This document shows, in pieces, positions 55,307 to 64,000 of a stretch of DNA of 64,000 nucleotides. Source of the stretch: Chromobacterium subtsugae. Lineage in GTDB: Bacteria > Pseudomonadota > Gammaproteobacteria > Burkholderiales > Chromobacteriaceae. The DNA lies in contig NZ_JYKA01000003.1 in NCBI RefSeq assembly GCF_001676875.1, forward strand, positions 124,001-188,000, read 5' to 3'. Position numbers and translations under genes: made by a program. The notes beneath the pieces were generated by a model that was not told the DNA's origin, ran no database searches, and saw only the letters and a list, made by a program, of their open reading frames with translations. How positions within the stretch are numbered: position 1 is the first letter of the stretch; each line of letters begins with the position of its first letter.

Positions 55307-56545
55307 TTGAAAGTCCGTCTGACACTGTTATCCGGCTGCCTGCTGCTGGCCGCTTGCGCCACGCCGCCGAATCCCGCCTCCGCTCCCGCTCCCATCGTCG
55401 CGCCGGTTCCGGAAGAGCCGGCCTCCGCGCCGGCGGTGGAAACACTGCCGCAAACGCCGCCGCCGGCCTCGGCGCCAGTGCAGGTGCCGTCGCTGCCCAT
55501 CGCCCGGCCGGTGCAGCCGCCCGCCGTCATTTCCGACAGCCAGGGCCGCGCTTTGCTGGACCGGCTGCTGCCGCCGGGCATCCCCGACCGCAAGGGCTGG
55601 AGCAATGACGTGATGGGCGCGTTCAGCCATCTGAAGATTCCGTACACGCCGCAGTTCTTCTGCGCGGTGCTGGCGGTGGCGGAGCAGGAGTCCGGCTTCA
55701 GCTCCGATCCGGTGGTGCCGAATCTGTCCAAGATCGTTTGGGGCGAGATTGACCAGCGCCGGCAGAAATACCTGATACCGTCTTTCGTGGTGGACGCGGC
55801 GATGAGCAAGAAATCGCCCGACGGCCGTACCTACAAGCAGCGGGTGGACGCGCTGCGCACCAAGCGCGAAATGAACGCGCTGTATGAAGACATGGTGCGC
55901 GAGCTGCCGTTCGGCCAGACCATCTTCGAGCACAAGAACCCGATCCGCGACGGCGGGCCGATGCAGGTCAGCGTCGCCTTCGCCGAAACCCACGTCCGCG
56001 CCTGGCCGTATCCGTACAACTATTCCAGCCTGCGCGACGAAGTGTTCACCCGCCGCGGCAGCGTCTACTTCGGCACCGCCATCCTGCTGCAATACCCGGC
56101 GCCGTATCATGAAATGGTGTACCGTTTCGCCGACTACAACGCCGGCCGCTACGCCAGCCGCAACGCCGCCTTCCAGCAGGCGGTGGCCCGCCTGTCCGGC
56201 CGCAAGCTGGCGCTGGACGGCGACATCATGCTGTATTCCGACAAGATGAACCGCGTGCTGTCCGGCGCGGTCAGCGACACCCAGCGCGCGCTGCAGTCCA
56301 TCGCCGGCCGGCTGGGGATGAGCAATGCGGAAATGCAGCGCGATCTGCAGCAGGAGAAGCTGTCCGGCTTCGGCCAGAGCCAGCTGTACCAGAAGGTGTT
56401 CGCGCTGGCCGGCCCCAAGGCCCCGCGCGAGATCATTCCGCAGATCGTGCTGGTCAGCCCCAAGTTCACCCACAAGCTCACCACCGAGTGGTTCGCGCGC
56501 CGCGTCGACGGCCGCTACCAGCGCTGCCTGCAGCGGGGAGGCTGA
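55307..56545 (+). CDS. DUF1615-type lipoprotein, possibly a peptidoglycan-acting enzyme
   Basis: A 412-residue precursor starting at TTG 55307 with a lipobox (LSGCLLLAACATPP). A Pro/Ala-rich linker to about residue 80 is followed by a globular domain. AVLAVAEQESGFSSDPVVPN has the E-S arrangement seen at the catalytic glutamate of lytic transglycosylases. Further blocks such as GGPMQVSVAFAETHVRAWPY and MVYRFADYNAGRYASRNAAF fit the same fold, with YNAGR like the second transglycosylase motif. The family itself is uncharacterised, so enzymatic action is inference. No weaker alternative start with a ribosome site was found. Confidence 0.75.
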   Translation: MKVRLTLLSGCLLLAACATPPNPASAPAPIVAPVPEEPASAPAVETLPQTPPPASAPVQVPSLPIARPVQPPAVISDSQGRALLDRLLPPGIPDRKGWSNDVMGAFSHLKIPYTPQFFCAVLAVAEQESGFSSDPVVPNLSKIVWGEIDQRRQKYLIPSFVVDAAMSKKSPDGRTYKQRVDALRTKREMNALYEDMVRELPFGQTIFEHKNPIRDGGPMQVSVAFAETHVRAWPYPYNYSSLRDEVFTRRGSVYFGTAILLQYPAPYHEMVYRFADYNAGRYASRNAAFQQAVARLSGRKLALDGDIMLYSDKMNRVLSGAVSDTQRALQSIAGRLGMSNAEMQRDLQQEKLSGFGQSQLYQKVFALAGPKAPREIIPQIVLVSPKFTHKLTTEWFARRVDGRYQRCLQRGG

Positions 56546-56688
56546 GCCCCGCCGGCTTGAGTCCGCACCGATAGCGCCTATAGTGATTGCAGCGGCGCCG
56601 CGGCGGGAAACCGCGCGGCGCCGGTTCGCATCCGGACGGCGGCCGTTTCCTGGCCGTCGTCTCGCGTTTTTCGGAACGGGAGGCAGGC

Positions 56689-57141
56689 ATGAAGGTTTCC
56701 ATCAACGGCAAGGAGGTGGAGCTGGGCTCCTCTCCGGACACGCCCATCCTGTGGGCATTGCGCGACGAACTGGGCCTGACCGGCACCAAGTTCGGCTGCG
56801 GCGCGGCGCTGTGCGGCGCCTGTACGGTGCTGAAGAATGGCCTGGCGATACGCGCCTGCGTGACGCCCATCTCCACGCTGGCCGCCGATGACAGCATCAC
56901 CACCATAGAAGGCAACGCCGGCAAGGTGGCGCAGGCGGTGAAGCAGGCCTGGCACGATCTGGACGTGGTGCAATGCGGCTTCTGCCAGAGCGGCCAGGTG
57001 CTGGCCGCCACCGCCTTGCTCAGCGCCAACCCCCATCCCAGCGACCGCGACATCGACCTGGCCCTCAGCGGCAATCTGTGCCGCTGCGGCACCTATCCCC
57101 GCATCCGCGCGGCGATCCACGCCGCCGCCAAACTGTTATAG
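56689..57141 (+). CDS. iorA: Molybdenum hydroxylase, [2Fe-2S] subunit (isoquinoline 1-oxidoreductase alpha-like)
   Basis: Electron-transfer subunit of a xanthine-oxidase-family hydroxylase. The 150-residue protein has both clusters: the plant-ferredoxin type FGCGAALCGACTV near residue 45 and the all-helical C-terminal cluster QCGFCQSGQVLAA and GNLCRCGTYPRI near residues 100 and 140. GGGAGGCAGGC precedes the ATG at 56689. It is the first gene of a run with the large subunit, a cytochrome, XdhC and MocA. The symbol reflects the closest family; the substrate is unknown. Confidence 0.9.
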   Translation: MKVSINGKEVELGSSPDTPILWALRDELGLTGTKFGCGAALCGACTVLKNGLAIRACVTPISTLAADDSITTIEGNAGKVAQAVKQAWHDLDVVQCGFCQSGQVLAATALLSANPHPSDRDIDLALSGNLCRCGTYPRIRAAIHAAAKLL

Positions 57142-57150
57142 GAGGCCGAG

Positions 57151-59319
57151 ATGAGCGTAAGCGGAATCTCCCGCCGCGCCTTTCTCAAGGCCGGCGGCAT
57201 GGTGGGCGGCGCCTTGTGCCTGGGTTTCGTGCTGCCGAACGGCGGGCTGGCGCGGGCGGCCGGCGCGGGCGGCGCCATCCCGACGCCGAATGCCTTCGTC
57301 CGCATCGAGAAGGACGGCGGCGTCACCATCGTCAGCAACAAGTCGGAAATGGGGCAGGGCATCTACACCTCGCTGGCGATGCTGATCGCCGAGGAGCTGG
57401 AGTGCGACTGGAGCCGGATCCAGGTGGTGTCGGCGCCGGCGGCGCCCATCTACGTCCATACCGCCTTCCATATCCAGATCACCGGCGGCAGCACCAGCAC
57501 GCTGTCCAGCTACGACCAGTACCGCAAGATAGGCGCCGCCGCGCGCGACATGCTGATAGCCGCCGCCGCCCAGCGCTGGCGCGTGCCTGCCGCGCAATGC
57601 CGCGCCGAAAACAGCCGGGTGTTCAATAACGCCAACGGCGCCAGCCTGGGCTACGGCGAGCTGACCGAGGCCGCCGGCAAGCTGCCGGTGCCGGACACGG
57701 TGGCGCTGAAGCCGCGCCATCGCTGGAAGCTGCTGGGCACCCGCGTGCATCGGGTGGACGGCGGCGAGAAGCTGGACGGCCGCGCGCAGTTCGCGATGGA
57801 TGTCCGCCTGCCCGGCATGCTGACGGCGCTGGTCAAGCGCTGCCCCAGCTACGGCGGCAAGCCCAAGGGCTTCAATGCCGACGCGGCCAGGGCGGTGCCC
57901 GGCGTCAAGGCCGTGTTCGCGATCAGCAACGGCGTCGCGGTGCTGGCCGATGGCTTCTGGCCGGCCAAGAAGGCGCGCGACCTGCTGGAAGTTGAGTGGG
58001 ACCGCGGCGCCAACGCCAGCCTGGATTCGGCCCGGCTGCGCGCCCACTACCGCGAACTGGCGTCGCGGCCCGGCCAGCATTACCGCGGCGTCGGCGACGC
58101 CGATTCCGCATTGGCCGGCGCGGCCAAGCAACTGGAGGCCTGGTACGAGGCGCCGTATCTGTCGCATTCGCCGATGGAGCCGCTCAATTGCGTGGTCTGG
58201 CTGAAGCCGGGCAGCTGCGAAATCTGGAGCGGCACCCAGTCGCAGACCATAGACGCCGGCATGGCGGCGGCGATGACCGGGCTGAAGCCGGAGCAGGTTT
58301 CGCTGCATACCACCTTTCTTGGCGGCGGTTTCGGCCGGCGCGCGGTGCCGGTGGGATCCGATTGGCTGAGAGAGGCGCTGGAAGTGGCCAAGCAACATGG
58401 TCAGGATCTGCCGGTGCGGCTGATGTGGACCCGCGACGACGATCTGGCCGGCGCCTATTACCGGCCGATGTGGCTGGACCGCGTGCGCGGCGGCATAGCC
58501 GCGGACGGCAAGCCGGCCGCCTGGCTGCAGACCGGCGTCGGCCAGTCCATTCTGGCCGGCACGCCGTTCGCGCCGATGATGGTGAAGAACGGCATCGACG
58601 CGGTATCGGTGGAGGGCACCGACGACATGCCCTACGCGCTGCCGGCGCTGGCGCTGGACCTGCATACGCCGGAGATTCCGCTGCCGGTGCTGTGGTGGCG
58701 CTCGGTCGGCCATTCGCACAGCGCCTTCGCCAAGGAAAGCTTCATCGACGAGCTGGCGCGGCTGGCGCGCCGCGACCCGGTGGCCTACCGGCTGGCGCTG
58801 ATGGACAAGGCGCCGCGCGAGCAGGCGGTGCTGCGCGAGGCGGCGCGGATGGCCGGCTGGGGCCGCAAGCTGCCCAAGGGCCACGGCCTGGGGGCGGCGG
58901 TGCATGCCTCCTTCGGCAGCCATGTTGCCCAGGTGGTGGAGGTGGCGGTGAAGGGCAAGGAATTGAAAGTGCTGCATGTCTGGTGCGCGGTGGATTGCGG
59001 GGTTGTGGTCAATCCCGACCAGGTGGCCGCGCAGATGGAGGGCGGCATCATGTTCGGCCTGTCGGCGGCGCTGTTCGGCGCAATCACCTTCAAGGACGGC
59101 GAAGTCGAGCAGAAAAACTTCGACGGCTACCAGATCGTCAGGATGTTCCAGGCGCCGAAGGTGGATGTCTCCATCGTCGCCAGCGACGAAGCGCCGGGCG
59201 GCACCGGCGAGCCGGCGGTGCCGCTGGTGGCGCCGGCGCTGGCCAACGCCGTCCACGCGGCGTCGGGCAAGCGGCGGCGCGAGCTGCCGCTGATCCGCCA
59301 CGGCTATCAGATGGTATGA
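57151..59319 (+). CDS. iorB: Molybdenum hydroxylase, large Mo-cofactor subunit (isoquinoline 1-oxidoreductase beta-like)
   Basis: Periplasmic molybdopterin-cytosine-dinucleotide hydroxylase or aldehyde dehydrogenase subunit. The 722-residue protein starts with a twin-arginine-type signal (SRRAFLKAGGMVGGALCLGF), so it is exported folded. Later blocks are NKSEMGQGIYTSLAMLIAEEL (in part), PYLSHSPMEPLNCVV, TTFLGGGFGRRAVP and the catalytic glutamate in GGTGEPAVPLVAPAL near the C-terminus. It belongs to the large-subunit family without an FAD subunit, so electrons should go to the following cytochrome. The substrate (an aldehyde or N-heterocycle) cannot be read from sequence. It is 9 bp from iorA. 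Confidence 0.88.
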   Translation: MSVSGISRRAFLKAGGMVGGALCLGFVLPNGGLARAAGAGGAIPTPNAFVRIEKDGGVTIVSNKSEMGQGIYTSLAMLIAEELECDWSRIQVVSAPAAPIYVHTAFHIQITGGSTSTLSSYDQYRKIGAAARDMLIAAAAQRWRVPAAQCRAENSRVFNNANGASLGYGELTEAAGKLPVPDTVALKPRHRWKLLGTRVHRVDGGEKLDGRAQFAMDVRLPGMLTALVKRCPSYGGKPKGFNADAARAVPGVKAVFAISNGVAVLADGFWPAKKARDLLEVEWDRGANASLDSARLRAHYRELASRPGQHYRGVGDADSALAGAAKQLEAWYEAPYLSHSPMEPLNCVVWLKPGSCEIWSGTQSQTIDAGMAAAMTGLKPEQVSLHTTFLGGGFGRRAVPVGSDWLREALEVAKQHGQDLPVRLMWTRDDDLAGAYYRPMWLDRVRGGIAADGKPAAWLQTGVGQSILAGTPFAPMMVKNGIDAVSVEGTDDMPYALPALALDLHTPEIPLPVLWWRSVGHSHSAFAKESFIDELARLARRDPVAYRLALMDKAPREQAVLREAARMAGWGRKLPKGHGLGAAVHASFGSHVAQVVEVAVKGKELKVLHVWCAVDCGVVVNPDQVAAQMEGGIMFGLSAALFGAITFKDGEVEQKNFDGYQIVRMFQAPKVDVSIVASDEAPGGTGEPAVPLVAPALANAVHAASGKRRRELPLIRHGYQMV

Positions 59320-59329
59320 GGAGGCGGCC

Positions 59330-59875
59330 ATGAGAAAAACCATGATCCTGGGCTGGGCGCTGGCGGCCGCTTTGCCGGCAGCCTGGGCGGGCGGCGACCC
59401 GTCGGCGTCGCTGCGGGCCTATGGCGAAGTGGCCAAGGTGCTGCAGTCGCCGCGCTGCATGAACTGCCACACCGTCACCGACTTTCCGCGCCAGGGCGAC
59501 GACCGCCATCCGCACGCGCAGCTGATCCGGCGCGGGCCGGACAATATGGGCGCGCCGTCGCTGATGTGCATGGCCTGCCACCAGGCGGCCAACTCCGCCG
59601 ACGGCCTGGTGCCGGGCGCGCCCAACTGGCATCTGGCGCCGCTGGCGATGGGCTGGGAAGGCCTGAGCGGCGGGCAGATCTGCCGGCGGCTGCTGGACAA
59701 GACGCGCAACGGCAACCGCGACGTTCCGGCGCTGGTGGCGCACATGACCGCCGATCCGCTGGTGCAATGGGCATGGAAGCCCGGCGCCGGCCGCGCGACG
59801 CCGCCCCTGTCGCAGCAGGACTTCCATGCGGCGGTGCGGCGTTGGGCGGACAGCGGCGCTTATTGCCCGCGCTGA
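59330..59875 (+). CDS. Periplasmic dihaem c-type cytochrome
   Basis: A 181-residue precursor with a Sec signal (MILGWALAAALPAAWA). Two haem-attachment motifs are seen, CMNCH near residue 43 and CMACH near residue 80, so two c-type haems are covalently bound. The C-terminal end has a conserved block (FHAAVRRWADSGAYCPR). It lies 10 bp after the molybdenum hydroxylase gene and probably accepts its electrons in the periplasm. Confidence 0.85.
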   Translation: MRKTMILGWALAAALPAAWAGGDPSASLRAYGEVAKVLQSPRCMNCHTVTDFPRQGDDRHPHAQLIRRGPDNMGAPSLMCMACHQAANSADGLVPGAPNWHLAPLAMGWEGLSGGQICRRLLDKTRNGNRDVPALVAHMTADPLVQWAWKPGAGRATPPLSQQDFHAAVRRWADSGAYCPR

Positions 59876-59882
59876 GGCCGCC

Positions 59883-60875
59883 ATGCAAGGCAATGTCGAG
59901 GAAGTGCTGAGCCAGGCGCTGTCCTGGCTGGAGTCCGGCCGGCGCGCCGCTTTGGTGACGGTGCTGTCCACCTTCGGCGGCAGCCCCAGGCCGCCGGGGG
60001 CGATGGCGCTGATCCGCGACGACGGCGCGGTGTTCGGCTCGGTGTCCGGCGGCTGCGTCGAGGATGACCTGGGGCGGGAGATCGTCGCCGGCGGCTTTTT
60101 CGGCCGGGAGACGGCGGTGCGGGTGCGCAGCTTCGGCGTCAGCGTCGAGGAGCGCCAGCGCTACCGGCTGCCCTGCGGCAACAGCCTGCGGGTGGCGGTG
60201 GAGCCGGCGCCGGACGCGGGCCAGCTGCGCCTGTTGCTGGACGCGGTGCGCGCGCAGCGCTGCCTGTGGCGGACGGTGCGCTACCGCGACGGCGCGGCAG
60301 CGTTGTCCGACGCCGGCCCGCCGGGCGAGTTCGCCGAGGACGAACAAGGCTTCGGCGTGTTGCACGGACCGCGCTGGCGGCTGCTGATCATCGGCGCGTC
60401 GGAGCTGGGCGCCTATCTGGCGCAGATCGCGGTGACGCTGGATTACGCGGTGACGGTGTGCGATCCGCGCAGCGAATACAGCCAAGGCTGGAGCCTGTCC
60501 GGCGCGCGTCTGTCCGGCGAGATGCCGGACGACCTGGTGCTGGCTTTCGGCTGCGACAGCCGCACCGCGGTGGTGGCGGTCACGCATGATCCCAAGCTGG
60601 ATGACCTGGCGTTGATGGAGGCGCTCAGGCTGCCCTGCCATTACGTCGGCGCGCTGGGTTCTGCCGCCACCACCCTGAAGCGCAAGGCGCGGCTGGCCGA
60701 GCACTTCGGCCTGTCGCCGGCGCAGCTGGAGCGGCTGCACGGCCCGGTGGGGCTGGCTATAGGCTCGCGCACGCCGGCCGAGATCGCCGTCTCCATCGCC
60801 GCCGACCTGATCGCCAGCCGCAGCGAGCGCGCGCGGCCGGGCGTCGCCGGCGCGGCGCGGACTTGCCGCGCATGA
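59883..60875 (+). CDS. xdhC: XdhC/CoxI family maturation protein
   Basis: Binds molybdenum cofactor and inserts it into molybdenum hydroxylases. The 330-residue protein has the N-terminal XdhC-CoxI motif (FGGSPRPPGAMALIRDDGAVFGSVSGGCVED, first 20: FGGSPRPPGAMALIRDDGAV) and a C-terminal Rossmann domain with LLIIGASELGAYLAQIAV and VTHDPKLDDLALMEAL. The ATG at 59883 is used because a longer frame overlaps the cytochrome gene. It serves the adjacent iorAB enzyme. Confidence 0.9.
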   Translation: MQGNVEEVLSQALSWLESGRRAALVTVLSTFGGSPRPPGAMALIRDDGAVFGSVSGGCVEDDLGREIVAGGFFGRETAVRVRSFGVSVEERQRYRLPCGNSLRVAVEPAPDAGQLRLLLDAVRAQRCLWRTVRYRDGAAALSDAGPPGEFAEDEQGFGVLHGPRWRLLIIGASELGAYLAQIAVTLDYAVTVCDPRSEYSQGWSLSGARLSGEMPDDLVLAFGCDSRTAVVAVTHDPKLDDLALMEALRLPCHYVGALGSAATTLKRKARLAEHFGLSPAQLERLHGPVGLAIGSRTPAEIAVSIAADLIASRSERARPGVAGAARTCRA

Positions 60876-61441
60876 TAGCCGGGGCCATGCTGGCGGCCGG
60901 AGCGGGGCGGCGCTTCGGCGGCGACAAGCGGCAGGCCGCGCTGCCGGATGGCCGCACGCTGCTGGAAGCCAGCCTGCAGGCTTTCGTCGGCCAGGTGGAC
61001 GTATTGGCGGTGGCGCTGCCGGAGGACGACGCCTTCGGCGCCGCGCTGTGCCGCCAGTTGGGCGCGACGCCGCTGGCCTGCCGGCTCAATCGCGCCGGCC
61101 TTGGCCATTCGCTGGCCTGCGCCGCCGCCTGGGCGCTGGCGCTGCCGCAATGCCGCGGCCTGGTGCTGGGCCTGGCGGACATGCCGCTGGTGCGGCCGCA
61201 CACCGTCAGCCAGGTGGCGGCGGCGCTGTGGCACGGCCGGCCGGTGCTGCCCTGCTACCTGGGCCAGGCCGGCCATCCGCGCGGCCTGCCCGGCGCGTGC
61301 CTGCCGGCTTTGCTCGATCTGTCCGGAGACATCGGCGCGCGCGACGCGCTGGACTGGAGCCAGGCGTTGCGGCTGGAGCTGGACGACGCCGGCGTGCTGC
61401 TGGATATCGATACGCCGGAGGATCTGCTCCGGCTGGGCTGA
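60872..61441 (+). CDS. mocA: Molybdenum cofactor cytidylyltransferase (MocA-like)
   Basis: Transfers CMP to molybdopterin to give the MCD form used by hydroxylases of this class. The 189-residue protein has the nucleotidyltransferase motif MLAAGAGRRFGGDKRQAAL near the N-terminus, LGLADMPLVRPHTV in the middle and LLDIDTPEDLLRL at the end. The ATG overlaps the xdhC stop (ATGA), so translation is coupled. The pyruvate/GTP variant MobA is excluded by the paralogue pattern and the operon partners, but not proven. Confidence 0.88.
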   Translation: MIAGAMLAAGAGRRFGGDKRQAALPDGRTLLEASLQAFVGQVDVLAVALPEDDAFGAALCRQLGATPLACRLNRAGLGHSLACAAAWALALPQCRGLVLGLADMPLVRPHTVSQVAAALWHGRPVLPCYLGQAGHPRGLPGACLPALLDLSGDIGARDALDWSQALRLELDDAGVLLDIDTPEDLLRLG

Positions 61442-61510
61442 TCCGCGCGGTTTGGCGCGCGCCGCGCCGTCTTTCCTATAGTGAAGTGTTCTTGCGCGTC
61501 GGGGGTGAGC

Positions 61511-63364
61511 ATGCGAGTGCGCTTTACGGTTGCCCACAAGCTGGTGTTGCTGATCGCGCCGCTGGTGCTGGCCTTGTTTTTCGTGGCGATCGGCTATGCC
61601 TGGAACCAGCGCCAGCTGCTGCAGGCGCTGAATCGCGACCAGACGCTGACGGAAAACATCGCGATGGTCGGCGAGCTGATCCAGTCGCTGCAGGACGAGC
61701 GCGGCTTGAGCTACGGCTACCTGAACCGGCACCAGGCCTTGCCGGCGCAGCTGGGACGGGCGCGCGACGGGGCCTCCGCCGCCTTGCAGAAGCTGCTGCG
61801 CCAGCCGCAGGCAGAGCTGTCTGATGCGCTGCGCCATTACCTGGAAACCAGCGCGCCGCGGCCGGAACAACTGGCGCAGCTGCGGCGCGATGTCGACAAC
61901 CGCCATATTTCGCCCGACCCCGCCTTCAACCGCTATTCCGACATGATCGAGCAGCTGTCCCGCATCATCACCCTGTTCAACGCCCAGACCCAGGACGTAC
62001 AGGCGCTGATCTTGCAGTGGTCGGCGGTGAATTGCCAGAAGGAGTACACCGGCCGCACCCGCGGGCTGATCACCGGCGTGCTGACGGTGGGCAGCTTCAC
62101 CATCACCAATTTCCGCCAGGTGAGCGGGGTGGTGTCGCAGGAAGAACTGTGCCGGACGCAATATCGGCAGTACGGCGGCGACGACGCGCTGCTGCGCAAC
62201 GCCATGATGCGCAGCCGCCAGTTCGAGTCGGCGCGCGACGCGGTGCTGGCGCGCGGCGCCGGCGCGATGCAGAGCGCGACGCCGGAGGAGTGGTTCGCCG
62301 CGGCCAGCCAGCGGGTGGCGTCGCTGTACCAGGTGCAGCAGGACCTGCTGCAGCAGATCCGGCAGCGGGTGGAGGGCCAGGCGCATAGCGCGCGCCTGCA
62401 TGGCTATCTGGTGCTGCTGGGTCTGCTGTTCCTGTTGCTGCCCATCGCGCTGGCAGTGCTGGTGGGGCGCAACATCATCCGCACGCTGGGCGCCGAGCCC
62501 GACGAGGTGGCGCAGGGCATGCGCGAATTGTCGGCCGGGCGGCTGGATTTCTTTCTGCCGCTGGCGGCCGGCGACGACCACAGCCTGGCCGCGCACATCC
62601 GCCAGATGGGCGACCGGCTGTCGGGGGTGATCCTGCAGGTGAAGCAGGACGCGGATGCGGTGGCCAACGCGTCCACCGAGCTGAATTCGGCTTCGCAGGG
62701 CTTGTCGCAGGGCGCGGCGCGCGCGTCGGTCGACGTGGAGGGCGCCAGCAGCGCGGTGGACGAGATCGCGCGCAGCATGGCCGAGATGGCCGGCGACGCC
62801 AACCGGGCCGGCGGCATGGCCGATACCGCGACCGGGCAGGCGGCGGACGGCAACCAGGTGGTGCAGCAGACCATCGCGGCGATGCGGGAGATCGCGCGCC
62901 GCACCACCATCATCGACGACATTGCCTACCAGACCAATCTATTGGCGCTGAACGCGGCGATAGAGGCGGCGCGGGCCGGCGAGCACGGCAGGGGCTTCGC
63001 GGTGGTGGCCGACGAGGTGCGCAAGCTGGCGAAGCGCAGCCAGGCGGCGGCCAAGGAGATCGACCAGGTGGCGAACCGCAGCGTGCAGCTGGCGGAGAGC
63101 GCCGGCCGGCAGCTGAGCGACATCGTCGACTCCAGCCAGCGGACGCTGGAATTGGTGCGCGGCATCTCGCAGGAAGCCACGGTGCAGTCGCAGCGGGTGG
63201 GCGGCATCAACGAGGCGATGCAAAGGCTGAACCAGCTGTCGCAGGGCAACGCCGCGGCCAGCGAGGAATTGTCGGCGGCGGCGCAGGAAGTGGCGATGCG
63301 CGCGGACAGCCTGCGCCGGCAGATGCAGTATTTCCAGCAGGGCGACGACGACAAGCCGGCCTAG
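61511..63364 (+). CDS. Methyl-accepting chemotaxis protein with NIT (nitrate/nitrite-sensing) domain
   Basis: A 617-residue receptor. TM1 lies near residues 10-32, and the large extracytoplasmic domain (about 40-295) has the NIT signature [17 protein letters not shown] near residue 57. TM2 is near 297-318 ([21 protein letters not shown], in part), followed by a HAMP segment. The cytoplasmic signalling domain has [20 protein letters not shown] near residue 485 and a Gln/Ser-rich methylation helix. NIT domains bind nitrate or nitrite in some proteins; the ligand here is not proven. GGGGGTGAGC lies before the ATG at 61511. Confidence 0.92.
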   Translation: MRVRFTVAHKLVLLIAPLVLALFFVAIGYAWNQRQLLQALNRDQTLTENIAMVGELIQSLQDERGLSYGYLNRHQALPAQLGRARDGASAALQKLLRQPQAELSDALRHYLETSAPRPEQLAQLRRDVDNRHISPDPAFNRYSDMIEQLSRIITLFNAQTQDVQALILQWSAVNCQKEYTGRTRGLITGVLTVGSFTITNFRQVSGVVSQEELCRTQYRQYGGDDALLRNAMMRSRQFESARDAVLARGAGAMQSATPEEWFAAASQRVASLYQVQQDLLQQIRQRVEGQAHSARLHGYLVLLGLLFLLLPIALAVLVGRNIIRTLGAEPDEVAQGMRELSAGRLDFFLPLAAGDDHSLAAHIRQMGDRLSGVILQVKQDADAVANASTELNSASQGLSQGAARASVDVEGASSAVDEIARSMAEMAGDANRAGGMADTATGQAADGNQVVQQTIAAMREIARRTTIIDDIAYQTNLLALNAAIEAARAGEHGRGFAVVADEVRKLAKRSQAAAKEIDQVANRSVQLAESAGRQLSDIVDSSQRTLELVRGISQEATVQSQRVGGINEAMQRLNQLSQGNAAASEELSAAAQEVAMRADSLRRQMQYFQQGDDDKPA

Positions 63365-63387
63365 CCTCGGCGCGCGCCCGCCTATGG

Positions 63388-63411
63388 AAAACCCGGCCGC
63401 CTGGCCGGGTT
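63388..63411. terminator. Terminator between the chemoreceptor and the ABC ATPase gene
   Basis: AAACCCGGCC-GCCT-GGCCGGGTTT is a perfect 10-bp stem with weak T-tracts on both sides, between two convergent genes. Confidence 0.75.
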
Positions 63412-63434
63412 TCGTTTTGCGCGCGCCGCGGTTT

Positions 63435-64000
63435 TCAACGCACTTCGCGGATGTCTTCGCGCGAGATGCGCAGCCGCACCTCGGTGCCGCTGGCCAGCAG
63501 GTCGCCGGCGTTGCGGTTGAGACGGTCCACCTGCAGCGTGGCGCCGCGGGACTCCACCTGGTAGCGGATGATGTTGCCCAATAGCTGGTGTTGGCGGATC
63601 ACCGCCGGCAGCGTGTCGGCGCCGGCCTCGCCGGCATCGGCCAGCTGGATGGATTCCGGACGTATCGCCAGATGGCCCTGGATGTCCAGGCCCAGCAGCG
63701 CCTGGCTTTGCTGCGCGGACAGCAGGTTGTAGTTGCCCATGAAGCGGGCGACGAACTCGGTGGCCGGCTGGGTGTAGATGGTTTCCGCCGCGCCTTCTTG
63801 CTCCACCTTGCCCTGGTTCATCACGAAGATGCGGTCCGACATCGTCAGCGCTTCTTCCTGGTCATGGGTGACGAAGACGGTGGTCAGGCCCAGGCGGCGC
63901 TGGATGTCGCGGATCTGCTCGCGCAGGTTTTTGCGGATGCGGGCATCCAGCGCCGACAAGGGCTCGTCCAGCAGCAGCACGCGCGGCTCCACCACCAGCG
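63435..64000 (-). CDS. ABC transporter ATP-binding protein, C-terminal part (cut by window edge)
   Basis: The frame is open at the window's right edge; about 188 C-terminal residues are visible. Walker B and D-loop read [14 protein letters not shown], the H-loop is [22 protein letters not shown] and the family tail has [23 protein letters not shown]-like domain follows ([14 protein letters not shown] and [12 protein letters not shown]). The type is the CUT1/Pot/Fbp group (ferric, polyamine, phosphonate or sugar importers); the solute cannot be named. Walker A and the signature motif are outside the window. No partner permease is visible. Confidence 0.88.
   Translation of the reverse strand, partial: LVVEPRVLLLDEPLSALDARIRKNLREQIRDIQRRLGLTTVFVTHDQEEALTMSDRIFVMNQGKVEQEGAAETIYTQPATEFVARFMGNYNLLSAQQSQALLGLDIQGHLAIRPESIQLADAGEAGADTLPAVIRQHQLLGNIIRYQVESRGATLQVDRLNRNAGDLLASGTEVRLRISREDIREVR

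Overview
The window is high-GC proteobacterial chromosome that best fits Neisseriales/Chromobacteriaceae (Chromobacterium-like). The grounds are the Neisseria-type general porin, the Mg-type HemB, separate glyQ/glyS subunits, the PlsC paralogue with an H-x4-E motif, several methyl-accepting chemotaxis proteins and GC-biased codon use. This placement is inference from gene content; no 16S rRNA or tRNA gene is in the window.

Layout. 1-5700: end of panD, a periplasmic nucleotidase lipoprotein, a Sel1 lipoprotein, a solute-binding protein, a GFA-family protein, rraA and a small lipoprotein. 5770-12620: aceA (reverse), then the heat-shock operon grpE-dnaK-dnaJ with two sigma-32-like promoters, then a trimeric porin (reverse). 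12624-29793: an accessory island holding a two-partner-secretion / contact-dependent-inhibition locus. It comprises a TpsB transporter, a 3,937-residue CdiA-like exoprotein and a probable immunity gene, followed by an AT-rich tail with a broken IS110-family transposase, short REPIN/MITE-like repeats and three unrecognised AT-rich genes that look like orphan immunity genes. 29794-45040: core and housekeeping genes: a PAS chemoreceptor, hemB, kbl-tdh, a second chemoreceptor, a protoporphyrinogen oxidase, glyQ-orf-glyS, gmhB, a PlsC-type acyltransferase, a YgjP-type metallopeptidase and gloA. 45055-55240: nhaD behind a structured leader, a four-gene reverse operon of LpoB/YcfL/COG3014-type envelope proteins, mpl, a PAS plus degenerate GGDEF protein, an SNF-family sodium symporter and another solute-binding protein. 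55307-64000: a DUF1615 lipoprotein, a molybdenum hydroxylase operon (iorA-iorB-dihaem cytochrome-xdhC-mocA), a NIT-domain chemoreceptor and the C-terminal part of an ABC ATPase.

How genes work together. grpE-dnaK-dnaJ is a complete Hsp70 machine. kbl-tdh converts threonine to glycine plus acetyl-CoA. In the molybdenum hydroxylase cluster the 2Fe-2S and Mo subunits would pass electrons to the cytochrome, while XdhC and MocA mature the cofactor. In the CDI locus the TpsB protein exports the giant adhesin/toxin.

The most interesting region is the CDI island. CdiA carries an AT-rich central block where the receptor-binding domain of other CdiA proteins sits, a second composition shift right after a variant MENN junction, and three near-identical 492-bp tandem repeats. 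Downstream, an unrecognised gene lies between two ~128-bp hairpin repeats in direct orientation, one with perfect 13-bp inverted ends, and the whole tail is bracketed by a 19-bp inverted repeat. This looks like a site where immunity cassettes are gained and lost.
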